Source of the DNA: Campylobacteraceae bacterium
Lineage (GTDB): Bacteria > Campylobacterota > Campylobacteria > Campylobacterales > Sulfurospirillaceae
Reading direction: 5' to 3'
DNA length: 15,863 bases
Assembly (NCBI GenBank): GCA_027055635.1
Contig: JALUMZ010000032.1
Span: 1-15,863 of the forward strand
The notes beneath the pieces are model-generated. The model saw nothing but the letters and a program-made list of their open reading frames with translations. It ran no database searches and was not told where the DNA came from. This document shows positions 1-7,102 of the stretch, one piece after another. The translations under genes were made by a program, and so were the position numbers. The number at the start of each line of letters is the position of its first letter. The first letter of the stretch is position 1.

Positions 1-378
1 ACTATTGTAGTATTTAAAGCAAACTATAATTTACGAAACGGTAAAATCCTCAAAAAAATTGACTATAGGCAGACAAGAATAAAATTCCAAAATCTTCCTC
101 CAAATATTTTGATGATTAAACCTCTTAAAAATTATATTATAAAAGGTTATATCAGAAAAGATGCGATTTTAGATCAAAGTCACTTTAAGATTAAGAAAGA
201 TTTATTAAAAGGCGACTATATAAAAGCAATTTTAAGCGATGGAAATATGATTTTAGAGATAGATGCACACCTTTTAACTGATGCAAACATAGGCGATAAA
301 ATCAAAATAAGAACCGTTTTGGGTAAAGTTTTTGATGCAAAAATAGTATCAAAAAGAAGAGCAAAGATACTAGAGTGA
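1..378 (+). CDS. flgA: Flagellar P-ring formation chaperone FlgA, C-terminal part (5' end outside window)
   Basis: The reading frame is open from base 1 and ends at TGA 376-378, giving 125 residues of the C-terminal end; the start lies upstream of the window. FlgA is a periplasmic chaperone that helps FlgI assemble into the flagellar P ring. The visible part fits the C-terminal SAF-like half of FlgA: a run of short beta strands with the pattern 'GDYIKAILSDGNMILEIDAH', then 'GDKIKIR', and a final 'VLGKVFDAKIVSKRRAKIL' strand pair. The assignment rests on this pattern and on context, because flgA lies directly before ubiX-coaD-tmk in Campylobacter jejuni and Helicobacter pylori (established gene order, from memory). 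An ATG at 109 lies inside the open frame and is not the true start. The protein diverges strongly between species, so a homology search of the whole gene would settle the name. Confidence 0.8.
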   Translation, partial: TIVVFKANYNLRNGKILKKIDYRQTRIKFQNLPPNILMIKPLKNYIIKGYIRKDAILDQSHFKIKKDLLKGDYIKAILSDGNMILEIDAHLLTDANIGDKIKIRTVLGKVFDAKIVSKRRAKILE

Positions 379-391
379 AAGTGAAAAACAG

Positions 392-913
392 ATGAAATTA
401 ATAATAGCTATAAGCGGAGCAAGTGGAGCAGGTTTGGGTAAAAAATTTATAGACAGACTGCCCAAAGAGATAGAAAAGTATATAATTTTTTCAAAAAATG
501 CTAAAACAGTATTGCAAAAAGAGGAAAATTGCTTTTTTTTAGACAACGACGATATAGCTGCTCCCGTATCTTCGGGATCATTTCAAAGCGATGCTATGGT
601 CGTGATACCCTGTAGTATGAACTCTTTGGCAAAAATTGCTTGCGGTATCAGCGATAATCTTATAACTAGAAGTGCTGCCGTGATGATAAAAGAGCAAAAA
701 AAATTGATTTTAGCCCCTAGAGAGATGCCGTTTTCTGCCATTGCTTTAGAAAATATGCTTAAACTCTCAAGACTTGGTGTCATAATTTCTCCACCCATTT
801 TGGGATATTATGCTAAAATAAAGACCTTAGAAGATATGGAAGATTTTTTAATAGGAAAGTGGTTTGATCTCTTAGGAATCAAACACAATTTATACGAAAG
901 GTGGAGAGGATAA
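392..913 (+). CDS. ubiX: Flavin prenyltransferase UbiX
   Basis: UbiX joins a dimethylallyl group to FMN, making the prenylated flavin cofactor used by UbiD-type decarboxylases, for example in ubiquinone or menaquinone-related pathways. The 173-residue protein starts with a Rossmann-like strand and the nucleotide-binding loop GASGAGLG (residues 9-16). It carries 'SSGSFQSDAMVVIPCSMNSL', the family segment around the flavin and phosphate site, then 'LAPREMPFS' and 'SPPILGYYAK'. It is slightly shorter than the usual 185-200 residues, but the motifs are complete. ATG 392 lies 13 bases after the flgA stop. Its stop TAA (911-913) shares one base with the coaD start, so translation of the two is probably coupled. 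No UbiD partner is visible in the window. Confidence 0.93.
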   Translation: MKLIIAISGASGAGLGKKFIDRLPKEIEKYIIFSKNAKTVLQKEENCFFLDNDDIAAPVSSGSFQSDAMVVIPCSMNSLAKIACGISDNLITRSAAVMIKEQKKLILAPREMPFSAIALENMLKLSRLGVIISPPILGYYAKIKTLEDMEDFLIGKWFDLLGIKHNLYERWRG

Positions 914-1386
914 TGCCACAAAAAGTTGCCATATATCCGGGTACTTTTGACCCTATAACACTAGGACACTTATCTGTCATAAAAAGAGCTAAAAAAATTT
1001 TTGATGAAGTTATAGTTGGGGTTGCAGACTCTGGAAGTAAAAAACCTATGTTTGATATAGAGACAAGAGTAACAATGGCAAAAGAGAGTCTTAAAGAGAT
1101 TTCTGGAGTGAAAGTTTTTCCTTTCTATTCTCTTTTGGTAAATTTTTGCCAAGAGCAAAAAGTAAATACTATCATAAGGGGCTTAAGAGCCGTAAGTGAT
1201 TTTGAATATGAACTTCAAATGGGCTATGCAAATGCTTCTATAGATAAAAACATAGATACTATCTACCTTATGCCAAGCCTAGAGCATGCTTTCATAAGCT
1301 CTACTGTAGTGCGGGATATCGTCAAACATGGGGGAGATGCAAGTCACTTAGTGCCCCGTGAAATTTTATCTTTTTTGGAGAAATAA
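913..1386 (+). CDS. coaD: Phosphopantetheine adenylyltransferase CoaD
   Basis: CoaD transfers AMP from ATP to 4'-phosphopantetheine, giving dephospho-CoA in the penultimate step of coenzyme A synthesis in the cytoplasm. The 157-residue product has the nucleotidyltransferase signature 'YPGTFDPITLGH' with the catalytic HxGH-like histidine at about residue 19. It also has 'IIRGLRAVSDFEYELQM' and the late 'SSTVVRDI' motif. Its length matches the family (about 160). I chose ATG 913 rather than the in-frame GTG at 901. ATG 913 follows a GAGAGGA ribosome binding site, forms a one-base TAATG overlap with the ubiX stop, and places MPQKVAIYPG at the N terminus as in relatives. The TAA stop (1384-1386) in turn overlaps the tmk start by one base. 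Confidence 0.96.
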   Translation: MPQKVAIYPGTFDPITLGHLSVIKRAKKIFDEVIVGVADSGSKKPMFDIETRVTMAKESLKEISGVKVFPFYSLLVNFCQEQKVNTIIRGLRAVSDFEYELQMGYANASIDKNIDTIYLMPSLEHAFISSTVVRDIVKHGGDASHLVPREILSFLEK

Positions 1387-1976
1387 TGTATATCTTATTT
1401 GAGGGAGTTGATACAAGCGGAAAAAGTACACAAATCAAACTTTTTGAAAAAAATTTCGATGATATAATCACTATAAAAGAGCCCGGCGGAACAAAACTTG
1501 GCGAAAAACTTAGATATATAATCTTAAACAGCAGTGACAATATCTCATTTACAGCTGAATTTTTTCTATTTTTAGCAGATCGTGCTCAAAACTTTGAAGA
1601 AAATATCAAGAAAAGAAAAGATAAAATTCTCATCTCAGATAGAGGTATGATTTCTGGCATCTCTTATGCTCTAGCAAATCATCCAACTCTCGATGAAGAT
1701 TTTTTGATTCTTGTAAACAAATTTGCACTTAGTGGAAATTTGCCTGATAAAGTCGTTCTCTTCAAGACAAATGAGGAGCTGATCCAAAAAAGATTGACAC
1801 AGAAAAATAGTGACAATATAGAATTAAGAGGTATCAAATACCTCCTTAGAGTACAGGACTTAATGATAGATGTTCTAAACAAGCTTCCAATAAAAGTTTT
1901 AGTTATAGATGCGTCTAAAAGCATAGAGAAAATACACAACGAAATAAAGGATTTTATATATGATACAAGCGCTTAG
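1386..1976 (+). CDS. tmk: Thymidylate kinase Tmk
   Basis: Tmk phosphorylates dTMP to dTDP using ATP, an essential step toward dTTP. The 196-residue protein opens with a Walker A loop, GVDTSGKST (residues 7-15), and continues with 'KEPGGTKLGEKLR' (substrate binding), 'FLFLADRAQ' and the DR-containing 'ISDRGMISGISYA'. A lysine- and arginine-containing segment, 'IQKRLTQK', lies where the LID region is expected. The length is at the short end for bacterial Tmk, typical of Campylobacterota. Its ATG overlaps the coaD stop by one base, and its 3' end overlaps hisS by 17 bases in another frame. Confidence 0.94.
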   Translation: MYILFEGVDTSGKSTQIKLFEKNFDDIITIKEPGGTKLGEKLRYIILNSSDNISFTAEFFLFLADRAQNFEENIKKRKDKILISDRGMISGISYALANHPTLDEDFLILVNKFALSGNLPDKVVLFKTNEELIQKRLTQKNSDNIELRGIKYLLRVQDLMIDVLNKLPIKVLVIDASKSIEKIHNEIKDFIYDTSA

Positions 1977-3177
1977 AGGCATGAAAGATTTACTATCACC
2001 ACAGAGTGAAAAATATATATATTTCATAGAAAACTGCAGTAAAATTGCAAAAAAATACGGATACGAATACATAGAGACTCCGATACTTGAGGAGACTGCA
2101 CTTTTTAAAAGAAGTGTTGGCGAAAGTAGCGATATAGTTGGAAAAGAGATGTATCAATTTACCGACAAAGGCGGAAATGATGTCTGTATGAGACCAGAGG
2201 GAACTGCCGGAGTTGTCAGAGCATTTATACAACAAAAGTATGACAGAGCAGGAGTTCAAAAGAAATTCTTTTACTATGGTCCTATGTTTAGATATGAGAG
2301 ACCTCAAAAAGGAAGACTAAGAGAGTTTCATCAATTTGGAGTAGAGAGTTTTAACCAAGCAGACATACGAGAAGATGCAACCATCATATTAATGTTAAGA
2401 GATATGTTAGATTTCTTTGGTATAGGTTATAAGCTTGAGCTTAACTCTTTGGGGTGTAGCGATTGTATGCCTGCATACAGAGAAAAACTTGTAAATTTTT
2501 TGCAAAATGAAGATAATATTTGTGAAGATTGTAAAAGAAGAAGAGAGACAAACCCTATAAGAGTGCTAGATTGCAAGAACAAAAGCTGTCAAGATATATA
2601 CAAAAAGGCTCCTCTCTTGATAGACAATCTATGCTCTACATGTAGAGATGAGATGTCAACTCTAAAAAAGATATTGGATAGTTTTGATGTCGCCTACACT
2701 ATAAATCCAAAGCTAGTTCGTGGACTTGATTATTATAATAAAACTGCATTTGAATTTGTAAGTGATGGCATAGGTGCACAAAATGCCATAGCAGGTGGTG
2801 GCAGATATGATAAGCTAGTAGAGTATCTTGATGGAAAGCCAACAAGTGGTATAGGTTTTGCTATGGGCATAGAGAGATTGATGGATCTTATAGTGATGCC
2901 CAAAAAGCACAGAGAGGGATACTATATAGGAGCACTTTGTGATGAAGCACAAGAGAGATGCTTTAAACTCTCTATCAAAATGCGAAAAACAGAAAAGGTA
3001 AGTATAAACTATGATAAAAAATCCCTAAAAGCTCACCTGAAAAATGCAGACAAACAAAATGCAAGATACTGTATCTGCATAGGAGAAGATGAATTGTCAA
3101 AAGATAGTGTATGGATAAAAGATCTGGAAAATAAAAAAGAAAAGAGTATCTCATATAGCGAGTTTTTAGGAAAATAA
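1960..3177 (+). CDS. hisS: Histidine--tRNA ligase
   Basis: This class II aminoacyl-tRNA synthetase charges tRNA-His. All family hallmarks are present in the 405 residues. They are the N-terminal 'LRGMKDLL'; motif 2, 'MFRYERPQKGRLREFHQFG', with its arginine near residue 111; the histidine-specific 'LVRGLDYYNKTAFEF' with the catalytic arginine near residue 254; motif 3, 'GIGFAMGIERL'; and a C-terminal anticodon-binding domain. A middle insertion contains CxxC-type cysteine pairs ('CSDC', 'CEDC', 'CSTC'), common in bacterial HisRS. The ATG lies inside the end of tmk with AAAGG about 10 bases upstream, so translation is probably coupled. The C-terminal domain is slightly short compared with the usual 415-425 residue total. 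Confidence 0.97.
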   Translation: MIQALRGMKDLLSPQSEKYIYFIENCSKIAKKYGYEYIETPILEETALFKRSVGESSDIVGKEMYQFTDKGGNDVCMRPEGTAGVVRAFIQQKYDRAGVQKKFFYYGPMFRYERPQKGRLREFHQFGVESFNQADIREDATIILMLRDMLDFFGIGYKLELNSLGCSDCMPAYREKLVNFLQNEDNICEDCKRRRETNPIRVLDCKNKSCQDIYKKAPLLIDNLCSTCRDEMSTLKKILDSFDVAYTINPKLVRGLDYYNKTAFEFVSDGIGAQNAIAGGGRYDKLVEYLDGKPTSGIGFAMGIERLMDLIVMPKKHREGYYIGALCDEAQERCFKLSIKMRKTEKVSINYDKKSLKAHLKNADKQNARYCICIGEDELSKDSVWIKDLENKKEKSISYSEFLGK

Positions 3178-3178
3178 G

Positions 3179-5005
3179 TTGGATTACGGTATAGACATTT
3201 GGGCAAATAATAACTTCTATATAGATAATAAAAAAGTTAAAGTAAACCATAAGAGCAGTCCTTCTTTGGTAAAAATCACAAAAGAAATTCGTCAAAGAGG
3301 CATAAGAGGACCAATACTGCTTAGATTTCCTCACTTGATAGAAAAACAGATAAATTTGATATATGAAAACTTTAAAAATGCAAAAGATGAGTTTGGCTAT
3401 AGAGGCTCATTTAATGCCGTATATCCTCTGAAGGTAAATCAATATCCAAATTTTGTAAAAAATCTTGTCTGCATAGGCGAAAAGTATAATTATGGGTTAG
3501 AAGCAGGAAGCAAAGCAGAACTACTCCTTGCCATGGCTTATAGCAATGAACACTCCCCTATAACAGTAAATGGTTTTAAAGACAAAGAAATGATATCTTT
3601 GGGTTTTATAGCAAAAGAGATGGGACACAATATCACTTTGACGATAGAGGGTCTCAATGAGCTAGAAAATATCATCAAAATCAGCAAAGAGAGATTTTCT
3701 TGCACACCAAATATCGGACTTAGGATAAGACTACATAGTTCGGGTATCGGTATATGGGCAAAAAGCGGGGGGATAAATTCAAAATTTGGTCTAACTTCAA
3801 CCGAGCTTATAGAGGCTATAGAGAAGTTTAAAGAATCAAATTTGATAGAAAATTTCAAGATGATTCACTTCCATATTGGCTCTCAAATATCAGAGATAGG
3901 TCCCTTAAAAAAAGCACTAAGAGAAGCTGGAAACATATATGCTCAACTAAAAAAAATGGGAGCAGCTGCACTGGATTCCATAAATCTTGGTGGCGGACTA
4001 GCTGTAGAATACTCTCAATACAAAGACGAAATAAAGAGAAACTATACCTTAAGAGAGTATGCAAATGATGTTGTTTACCTCCTAAAAGATATATCTACTG
4101 CAAAAAAGGTAAAAGAGCCAAATATCTATATAGAATCAGGTAGGTATATTGCTGCTTCACATGCGGTTTTGATAGCCCCTGTTTTGGAACTTTTTTCACA
4201 AGAATACACTGAAGAAAAATTAAAACTAAAAGATAATAACCCTCCTTTGGTTCAAGAACTTTATGAACTATACGATACGATAAACAGCGCCTATGCACAA
4301 GAGTATCTGCATGATAGTATAGATCATATGAATTCACTGCTGACTCTGTTTGATCTAGGATATATCGATCTTATAGACAGAAGCAATACAGAGGTATTAG
4401 TAAACCTCATCATAAAAAAAGCCATCGCTCTTCTTAAAGACAGAGATTCAAAGGAGCTGTTGCAAATACAAGATATGATACAAGAGAGATACCTTATAAA
4501 TTTTTCTATCTTCCAAAGCTTACCTGATTTTTGGGGAATAGCACAAAATTTTCCCGTGATGCCATTAGATAGGCTAGATGAAAAACCAACAAGATCTGCT
4601 TCTATATGGGATATCACCTGTGATAGTGACGGAGAGATAAGCTACAATAGAGAACAGCCTCTGTTTTTACATGAATTAGATGTTACAAAAGAGGACTATT
4701 TTCTTGGTTTTTTCCTTGTGGGGGCATATCAGGAAGTTTTAGGTATGAAACACAATCTCTTCACACATCCAAGCGAAGCAACTATCACTATAGATGAGAG
4801 TGGATATAAAATAGAAAATATCTTAGAATCTCAGTCTATTTTAGATATTATAGAGGATTTAGATTATGATATCAAAGAGTTAAAAGAAAAATTAGATAAA
4901 AAAATCAAAAAATCAAAAAATATAGATGAAGAGACAAAAAAACATATATCAAAAGAGATCTATCTATTTTTAAATGACAATGGATATCTCAAAACGATTA
5001 ATTGA
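3179..5005 (+). CDS. speA: Biosynthetic arginine decarboxylase SpeA (TTG start)
   Basis: SpeA decarboxylates arginine to agmatine with pyridoxal phosphate, feeding putrescine and spermidine synthesis. The 608-residue protein follows the family from end to end. It has an N-terminal 'DYGIDIWANNNF', the PLP-lysine segment 'AVYPLKVNQYP' (Lys about 85), 'YGLEAGSKAELL', 'IHFHIGSQISEI' and 'LGGGLAVEY'. The C-terminal active-site stretch 'SIWDITCDSDGE' (Cys about 481) and 'GAYQEVLGMKHNLF' follow. It closely resembles H. pylori SpeA (from memory). The start is TTG 3179, one base after the hisS stop. No in-frame ATG or GTG precedes the conserved N terminus, and an AGGA site lies 7 bases upstream. It is marginally shorter than the approximately 630-660 residue enterobacterial enzymes. 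Confidence 0.95.
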   Translation: MDYGIDIWANNNFYIDNKKVKVNHKSSPSLVKITKEIRQRGIRGPILLRFPHLIEKQINLIYENFKNAKDEFGYRGSFNAVYPLKVNQYPNFVKNLVCIGEKYNYGLEAGSKAELLLAMAYSNEHSPITVNGFKDKEMISLGFIAKEMGHNITLTIEGLNELENIIKISKERFSCTPNIGLRIRLHSSGIGIWAKSGGINSKFGLTSTELIEAIEKFKESNLIENFKMIHFHIGSQISEIGPLKKALREAGNIYAQLKKMGAAALDSINLGGGLAVEYSQYKDEIKRNYTLREYANDVVYLLKDISTAKKVKEPNIYIESGRYIAASHAVLIAPVLELFSQEYTEEKLKLKDNNPPLVQELYELYDTINSAYAQEYLHDSIDHMNSLLTLFDLGYIDLIDRSNTEVLVNLIIKKAIALLKDRDSKELLQIQDMIQERYLINFSIFQSLPDFWGIAQNFPVMPLDRLDEKPTRSASIWDITCDSDGEISYNREQPLFLHELDVTKEDYFLGFFLVGAYQEVLGMKHNLFTHPSEATITIDESGYKIENILESQSILDIIEDLDYDIKELKEKLDKKIKKSKNIDEETKKHISKEIYLFLNDNGYLKTIN

Positions 5006-5014
5006 GGAAAATTT

Positions 5015-5737
5015 ATGACAGGAAAGATTGGTTTATGGCAACAGATAAGAGAGGATTTTACACAACCTCTTAAAAATGATCCTGCTATAAACTCAAAAGT
5101 AGAGCTATTTTTTAACTACCCGGGAGTTTGGGCATTAGTTAATTATAGAATTTCCAATATAATATACAAAAAAGGTTTTAAAAGATTAGCAAGAGCTTTG
5201 ATGGGCATCAGCCAATTTATAACAAATATTGATATACATCCAGCATCGACTATAGGAAGAAGGGTATTTTTGGATCATGCTTTTGGCGTAGTCATAGGCG
5301 AAACTTCTATCGTAGAAGATGATATATTGATATATCAAGGTGTAACACTAGGAGGTGTAAACTTAAATAGAGGTCAAAAAAGACATCCAACAGTAAGAAG
5401 CGGAAGTGTAATCGGAGCAGGAGCAAAAGTTTTGGGAGATATAACCATAGGCAAAAACAGCCGAATAGGGTCAAATTCTGTAGTCATAACAGATGTTCCA
5501 GACAATACTACAGCAGTAGGCATACCGGCTAGAGTGATAAAAAAAGGCAGAAACAAAGATCCTATGGCCCACAACAAAATACCGGATATAAATAAAGAGC
5601 TGTTTATATATCTATTCAAGAGAATTCATGCGCTTGAAAAAGCAGTTATATCTCAGCATGACGATAAAATCTTAGAAGAGAAAGATAGAGAATTAGAAAA
5701 TATTTACGAACAATTTTTAAAATCAGTAAAGGAATAA
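5015..5737 (+). CDS. cysE: Serine O-acetyltransferase CysE
   Basis: CysE transfers acetyl from acetyl-CoA to L-serine, giving O-acetylserine for cysteine synthesis. The 240-residue protein has a helical N-terminal part (about residues 1-65) and a left-handed beta helix of hexapeptide repeats. The active-site sequence 'DHAFGVVIGET' (Asp/His about 87-88) comes next, then 'YQGVTLGGV', 'RHPTVRSGSVIGAGAKVLG' and the CoA-binding end 'VVITDVPDNTTAVGIPARVI'. It is shorter than E. coli CysE (273) because of a reduced N-terminal domain, as in many other bacteria. A roughly 60-residue charged helical tail follows the beta helix and may contribute to oligomerisation (inference). ATG 5015 has a GAGGA ribosome binding site that overlaps the speA stop. 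Confidence 0.94.
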   Translation: MTGKIGLWQQIREDFTQPLKNDPAINSKVELFFNYPGVWALVNYRISNIIYKKGFKRLARALMGISQFITNIDIHPASTIGRRVFLDHAFGVVIGETSIVEDDILIYQGVTLGGVNLNRGQKRHPTVRSGSVIGAGAKVLGDITIGKNSRIGSNSVVITDVPDNTTAVGIPARVIKKGRNKDPMAHNKIPDINKELFIYLFKRIHALEKAVISQHDDKILEEKDRELENIYEQFLKSVKE

Positions 5738-5740
5738 AAT

Positions 5741-6901
5741 ATGTTATCAAAGAGAATACAATCATTGTCAGAATCCATGACTTTAGCCATAACAGCATTG
5801 GCAAAGCAGATGAAGGCCGATGGAAGAGATGTTATAAGTTTTTCTGCGGGTGAGCCAGATTTTGATACACCCCAAATCATCAAAAATGAAGCCATTAAGG
5901 CTTTAATGGATGGATTTACAAAATATACAGCAGTTGCAGGATGCCCGGAACTCATACAAGCTATAAAAATCAAACTCAGAAAAGAGAATAATTTAGTATA
6001 TGATGCCGGAGATATTATATCAAATGTTGGCGCTAAACAATCCTTGTTTAATCTAACTCAAGCTTTAATAGACGAGGGAGATGAAGTCATAGTTCCAGCT
6101 CCATACTGGGTAACATACCCTGAAATCATAAAATATGCAGGAGGTAAAATAGTCGAAATACCGACTGATGATAGCACAAACTTCAAAATAACTCCCCAAC
6201 AATTGGAAGATGCCATAACAGATAAAACAAAACTGCTTATCCTAAACTCCCCATCAAATCCAACAGGTTCAGTCTATACAAAAAGAGAGCTAGAAGGTTT
6301 GGCAAAAGTTCTAAAAGGTACAAAAGTGCTAGTAGCATCAGATGAAATGTATGAAAAATTAGTTTATGATGGTCTAAAATTCACTTCAACAGCAAGCATA
6401 AGTGAAGACATGTATAACAGAACTATAACCATAAATGGACTAAGTAAATCCGTGGCAATGACAGGATGGAGATTTGGCTACATGGCATGCCCAATAAGAG
6501 AATTAACTGCTGGCATGAAAAAACTACAAAGCCAAAGCACATCAAATATAAACTCTATAACCCAAATGGCAGCAATACCTGCACTTTTGGGCAAAGCCGA
6601 CAAAGATATAGAAGCAATGAGAGTTGAATTTGAAAAAAGAAGAGATATAGCCGTAAAATTATTTAATGAGATAGACGGTTTAAGTGTCATAAATCCTTCT
6701 GGAGCATTCTATCTCTTTGTAAATATCAAAAATTTCTCAAATAATTCACTAGATTTTTGCAAAAGATTACTAGAGGAAAAAGGTGTAGCTACGGTTCCGG
6801 GTATCGGCTTTGGAAGCGAAGGATATCTAAGACTTTCATTTGCCACAGATGAAAAAAGCATCATAGAGGGAATATCAAGAATCAAAGATTTTGTAAGTTA
6901 A
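5741..6901 (+). CDS. aspB: Pyridoxal phosphate-dependent aspartate aminotransferase
   Basis: This class I aminotransferase most likely interconverts aspartate and oxaloacetate with glutamate and 2-oxoglutarate. The 386 residues hold the fold-type I landmarks: 'SAGEPDFDTP' near the N terminus, 'APYWVTYPE', 'NSPSNPTGSVY', 'SDEMYEKLVYDG', the PLP lysine in 'NGLSKSVAMTGWRFGY' (Lys about 236), and the carboxylate-binding arginine in 'YLRLSFA'. This is the subgroup called aspB in Campylobacter and aspC/aspB elsewhere; substrate choice within the subgroup varies, and a prephenate or related role cannot be excluded by eye. An AAGGA site lies 8 bases before ATG 5741, 3 bases after the cysE stop. It is the last gene of the plus-strand block and is followed by a structured gap. 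Confidence 0.92.
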   Translation: MLSKRIQSLSESMTLAITALAKQMKADGRDVISFSAGEPDFDTPQIIKNEAIKALMDGFTKYTAVAGCPELIQAIKIKLRKENNLVYDAGDIISNVGAKQSLFNLTQALIDEGDEVIVPAPYWVTYPEIIKYAGGKIVEIPTDDSTNFKITPQQLEDAITDKTKLLILNSPSNPTGSVYTKRELEGLAKVLKGTKVLVASDEMYEKLVYDGLKFTSTASISEDMYNRTITINGLSKSVAMTGWRFGYMACPIRELTAGMKKLQSQSTSNINSITQMAAIPALLGKADKDIEAMRVEFEKRRDIAVKLFNEIDGLSVINPSGAFYLFVNIKNFSNNSLDFCKRLLEEKGVATVPGIGFGSEGYLRLSFATDEKSIIEGISRIKDFVS

Positions 6902-6937
6902 TTTTTTATACATTAGATTTATTACACACTTTTTCTT

Positions 6938-6954
6938 GAAAAGTCCTACTTTTC
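6938..6954 (+). other. Perfect A/T-rich hairpin after the aminotransferase gene
   Basis: GAAAAGT (6938-6944) and ACTTTTC (6948-6954) form a perfect 7-bp stem with a CCT loop, 37 bases after the stop codon of the aminotransferase. It lacks a clean downstream T run, so it is at best a weak terminator. It could also be part of a larger leader structure. A competing stem lies just upstream: ACTTTT (6928-6933) can pair with the same AAAAGT (6939-6944). Confidence 0.45.
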
Positions 6955-6964
6955 GTATCTTTGC

Positions 6965-6996
6965 AGGGTGGTCGGGGCTTTAGTCCTCACCACTTT
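6965..6996 (+). other. GC-rich hairpin in the intergenic region (terminator or structured RNA)
   Basis: AGGGTGGT (6965-6972) can pair with ACCACTTT (6989-6996); the GTGGT/ACCAC core is perfect and the outer two G-T pairs are wobbles. After one C-C mismatch the stem continues GGGGC/GTCCT, with two wobbles, around a TTTA loop. It is markedly richer in GC than its surroundings. The 3' arm ends in TTT, so it might end transcription from the upstream block, but the T tract is short. I know no riboswitch or named RNA family that fits. Confidence 0.4.
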
Positions 6997-7030
6997 AAGA
7001 GCTACTAACTATAGTATAAAAAGACGATTC

Positions 7031-7057
7031 TAAATTTTTATAGCTTTTGGACGATTG
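7031..7057 (+). promoter_or_regulatory. Candidate sigma-28 (FliA) flagellar promoter
   Basis: TAAATTTT (7031-7038), an 11-base spacer, and GACGATTG (7050-7057) closely match the FliA consensus TAAAGTTT-N11-GCCGATAA: seven of eight bases in the -35 box, and the CGAT core intact in the -10 box with correct spacing. Transcription would begin near 7063-7066, about 40 bases before the ATG at 7103. The match is by eye and has not been scored against a genome background. Confidence 0.6.
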
Positions 7058-7065
7058 TTCATGTG

Positions 7066-7079
7066 GTGGGGCTACTCAC
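7066..7079 (+). promoter_or_regulatory. Hairpin at the predicted 5' end of the 7103-7609 transcript
   Basis: GTGGG (7066-7070) pairs with CTCAC (7075-7079), including one G-T wobble, around a GCTA loop. If the sigma-28 promoter is real, this stem forms at or within a few bases of the mRNA 5' end, where it could protect the transcript or modulate ribosome access. The ribosome binding site AAGGAG (7091-7096) is outside the stem and free. Confidence 0.35.
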
Positions 7080-7102
7080 TATTATCTTAAAAGGAGTAGA
7101 TT

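Noticed and set aside
901..912. GTG 901 as the start of coaD
   Set aside because: It would place the ribosome binding site inside the coding sequence and add MERI before the conserved N terminus; ATG 913 overlaps the ubiX stop and fits the family.
2975..3334. Open frame of 119 codons on the minus strand across the hisS-speA junction
   Set aside because: It lies antisense to two confidently assigned genes, has low-complexity hydrophobic and aromatic content typical of antisense frames in A/T-rich DNA, and shows no ribosome binding site that I can defend.
6948..6966. Sigma-54 promoter suggested by TTGCAG at 6961-6966
   Set aside because: The required GG element at the fixed distance upstream is missing.
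6902..7102. Known riboswitch (cyclic di-GMP, cobalamin, SAM, fluoride) in the structured gap
   Set aside because: None of the invariant core sequences of these classes is present; only simple stem-loops can be drawn.
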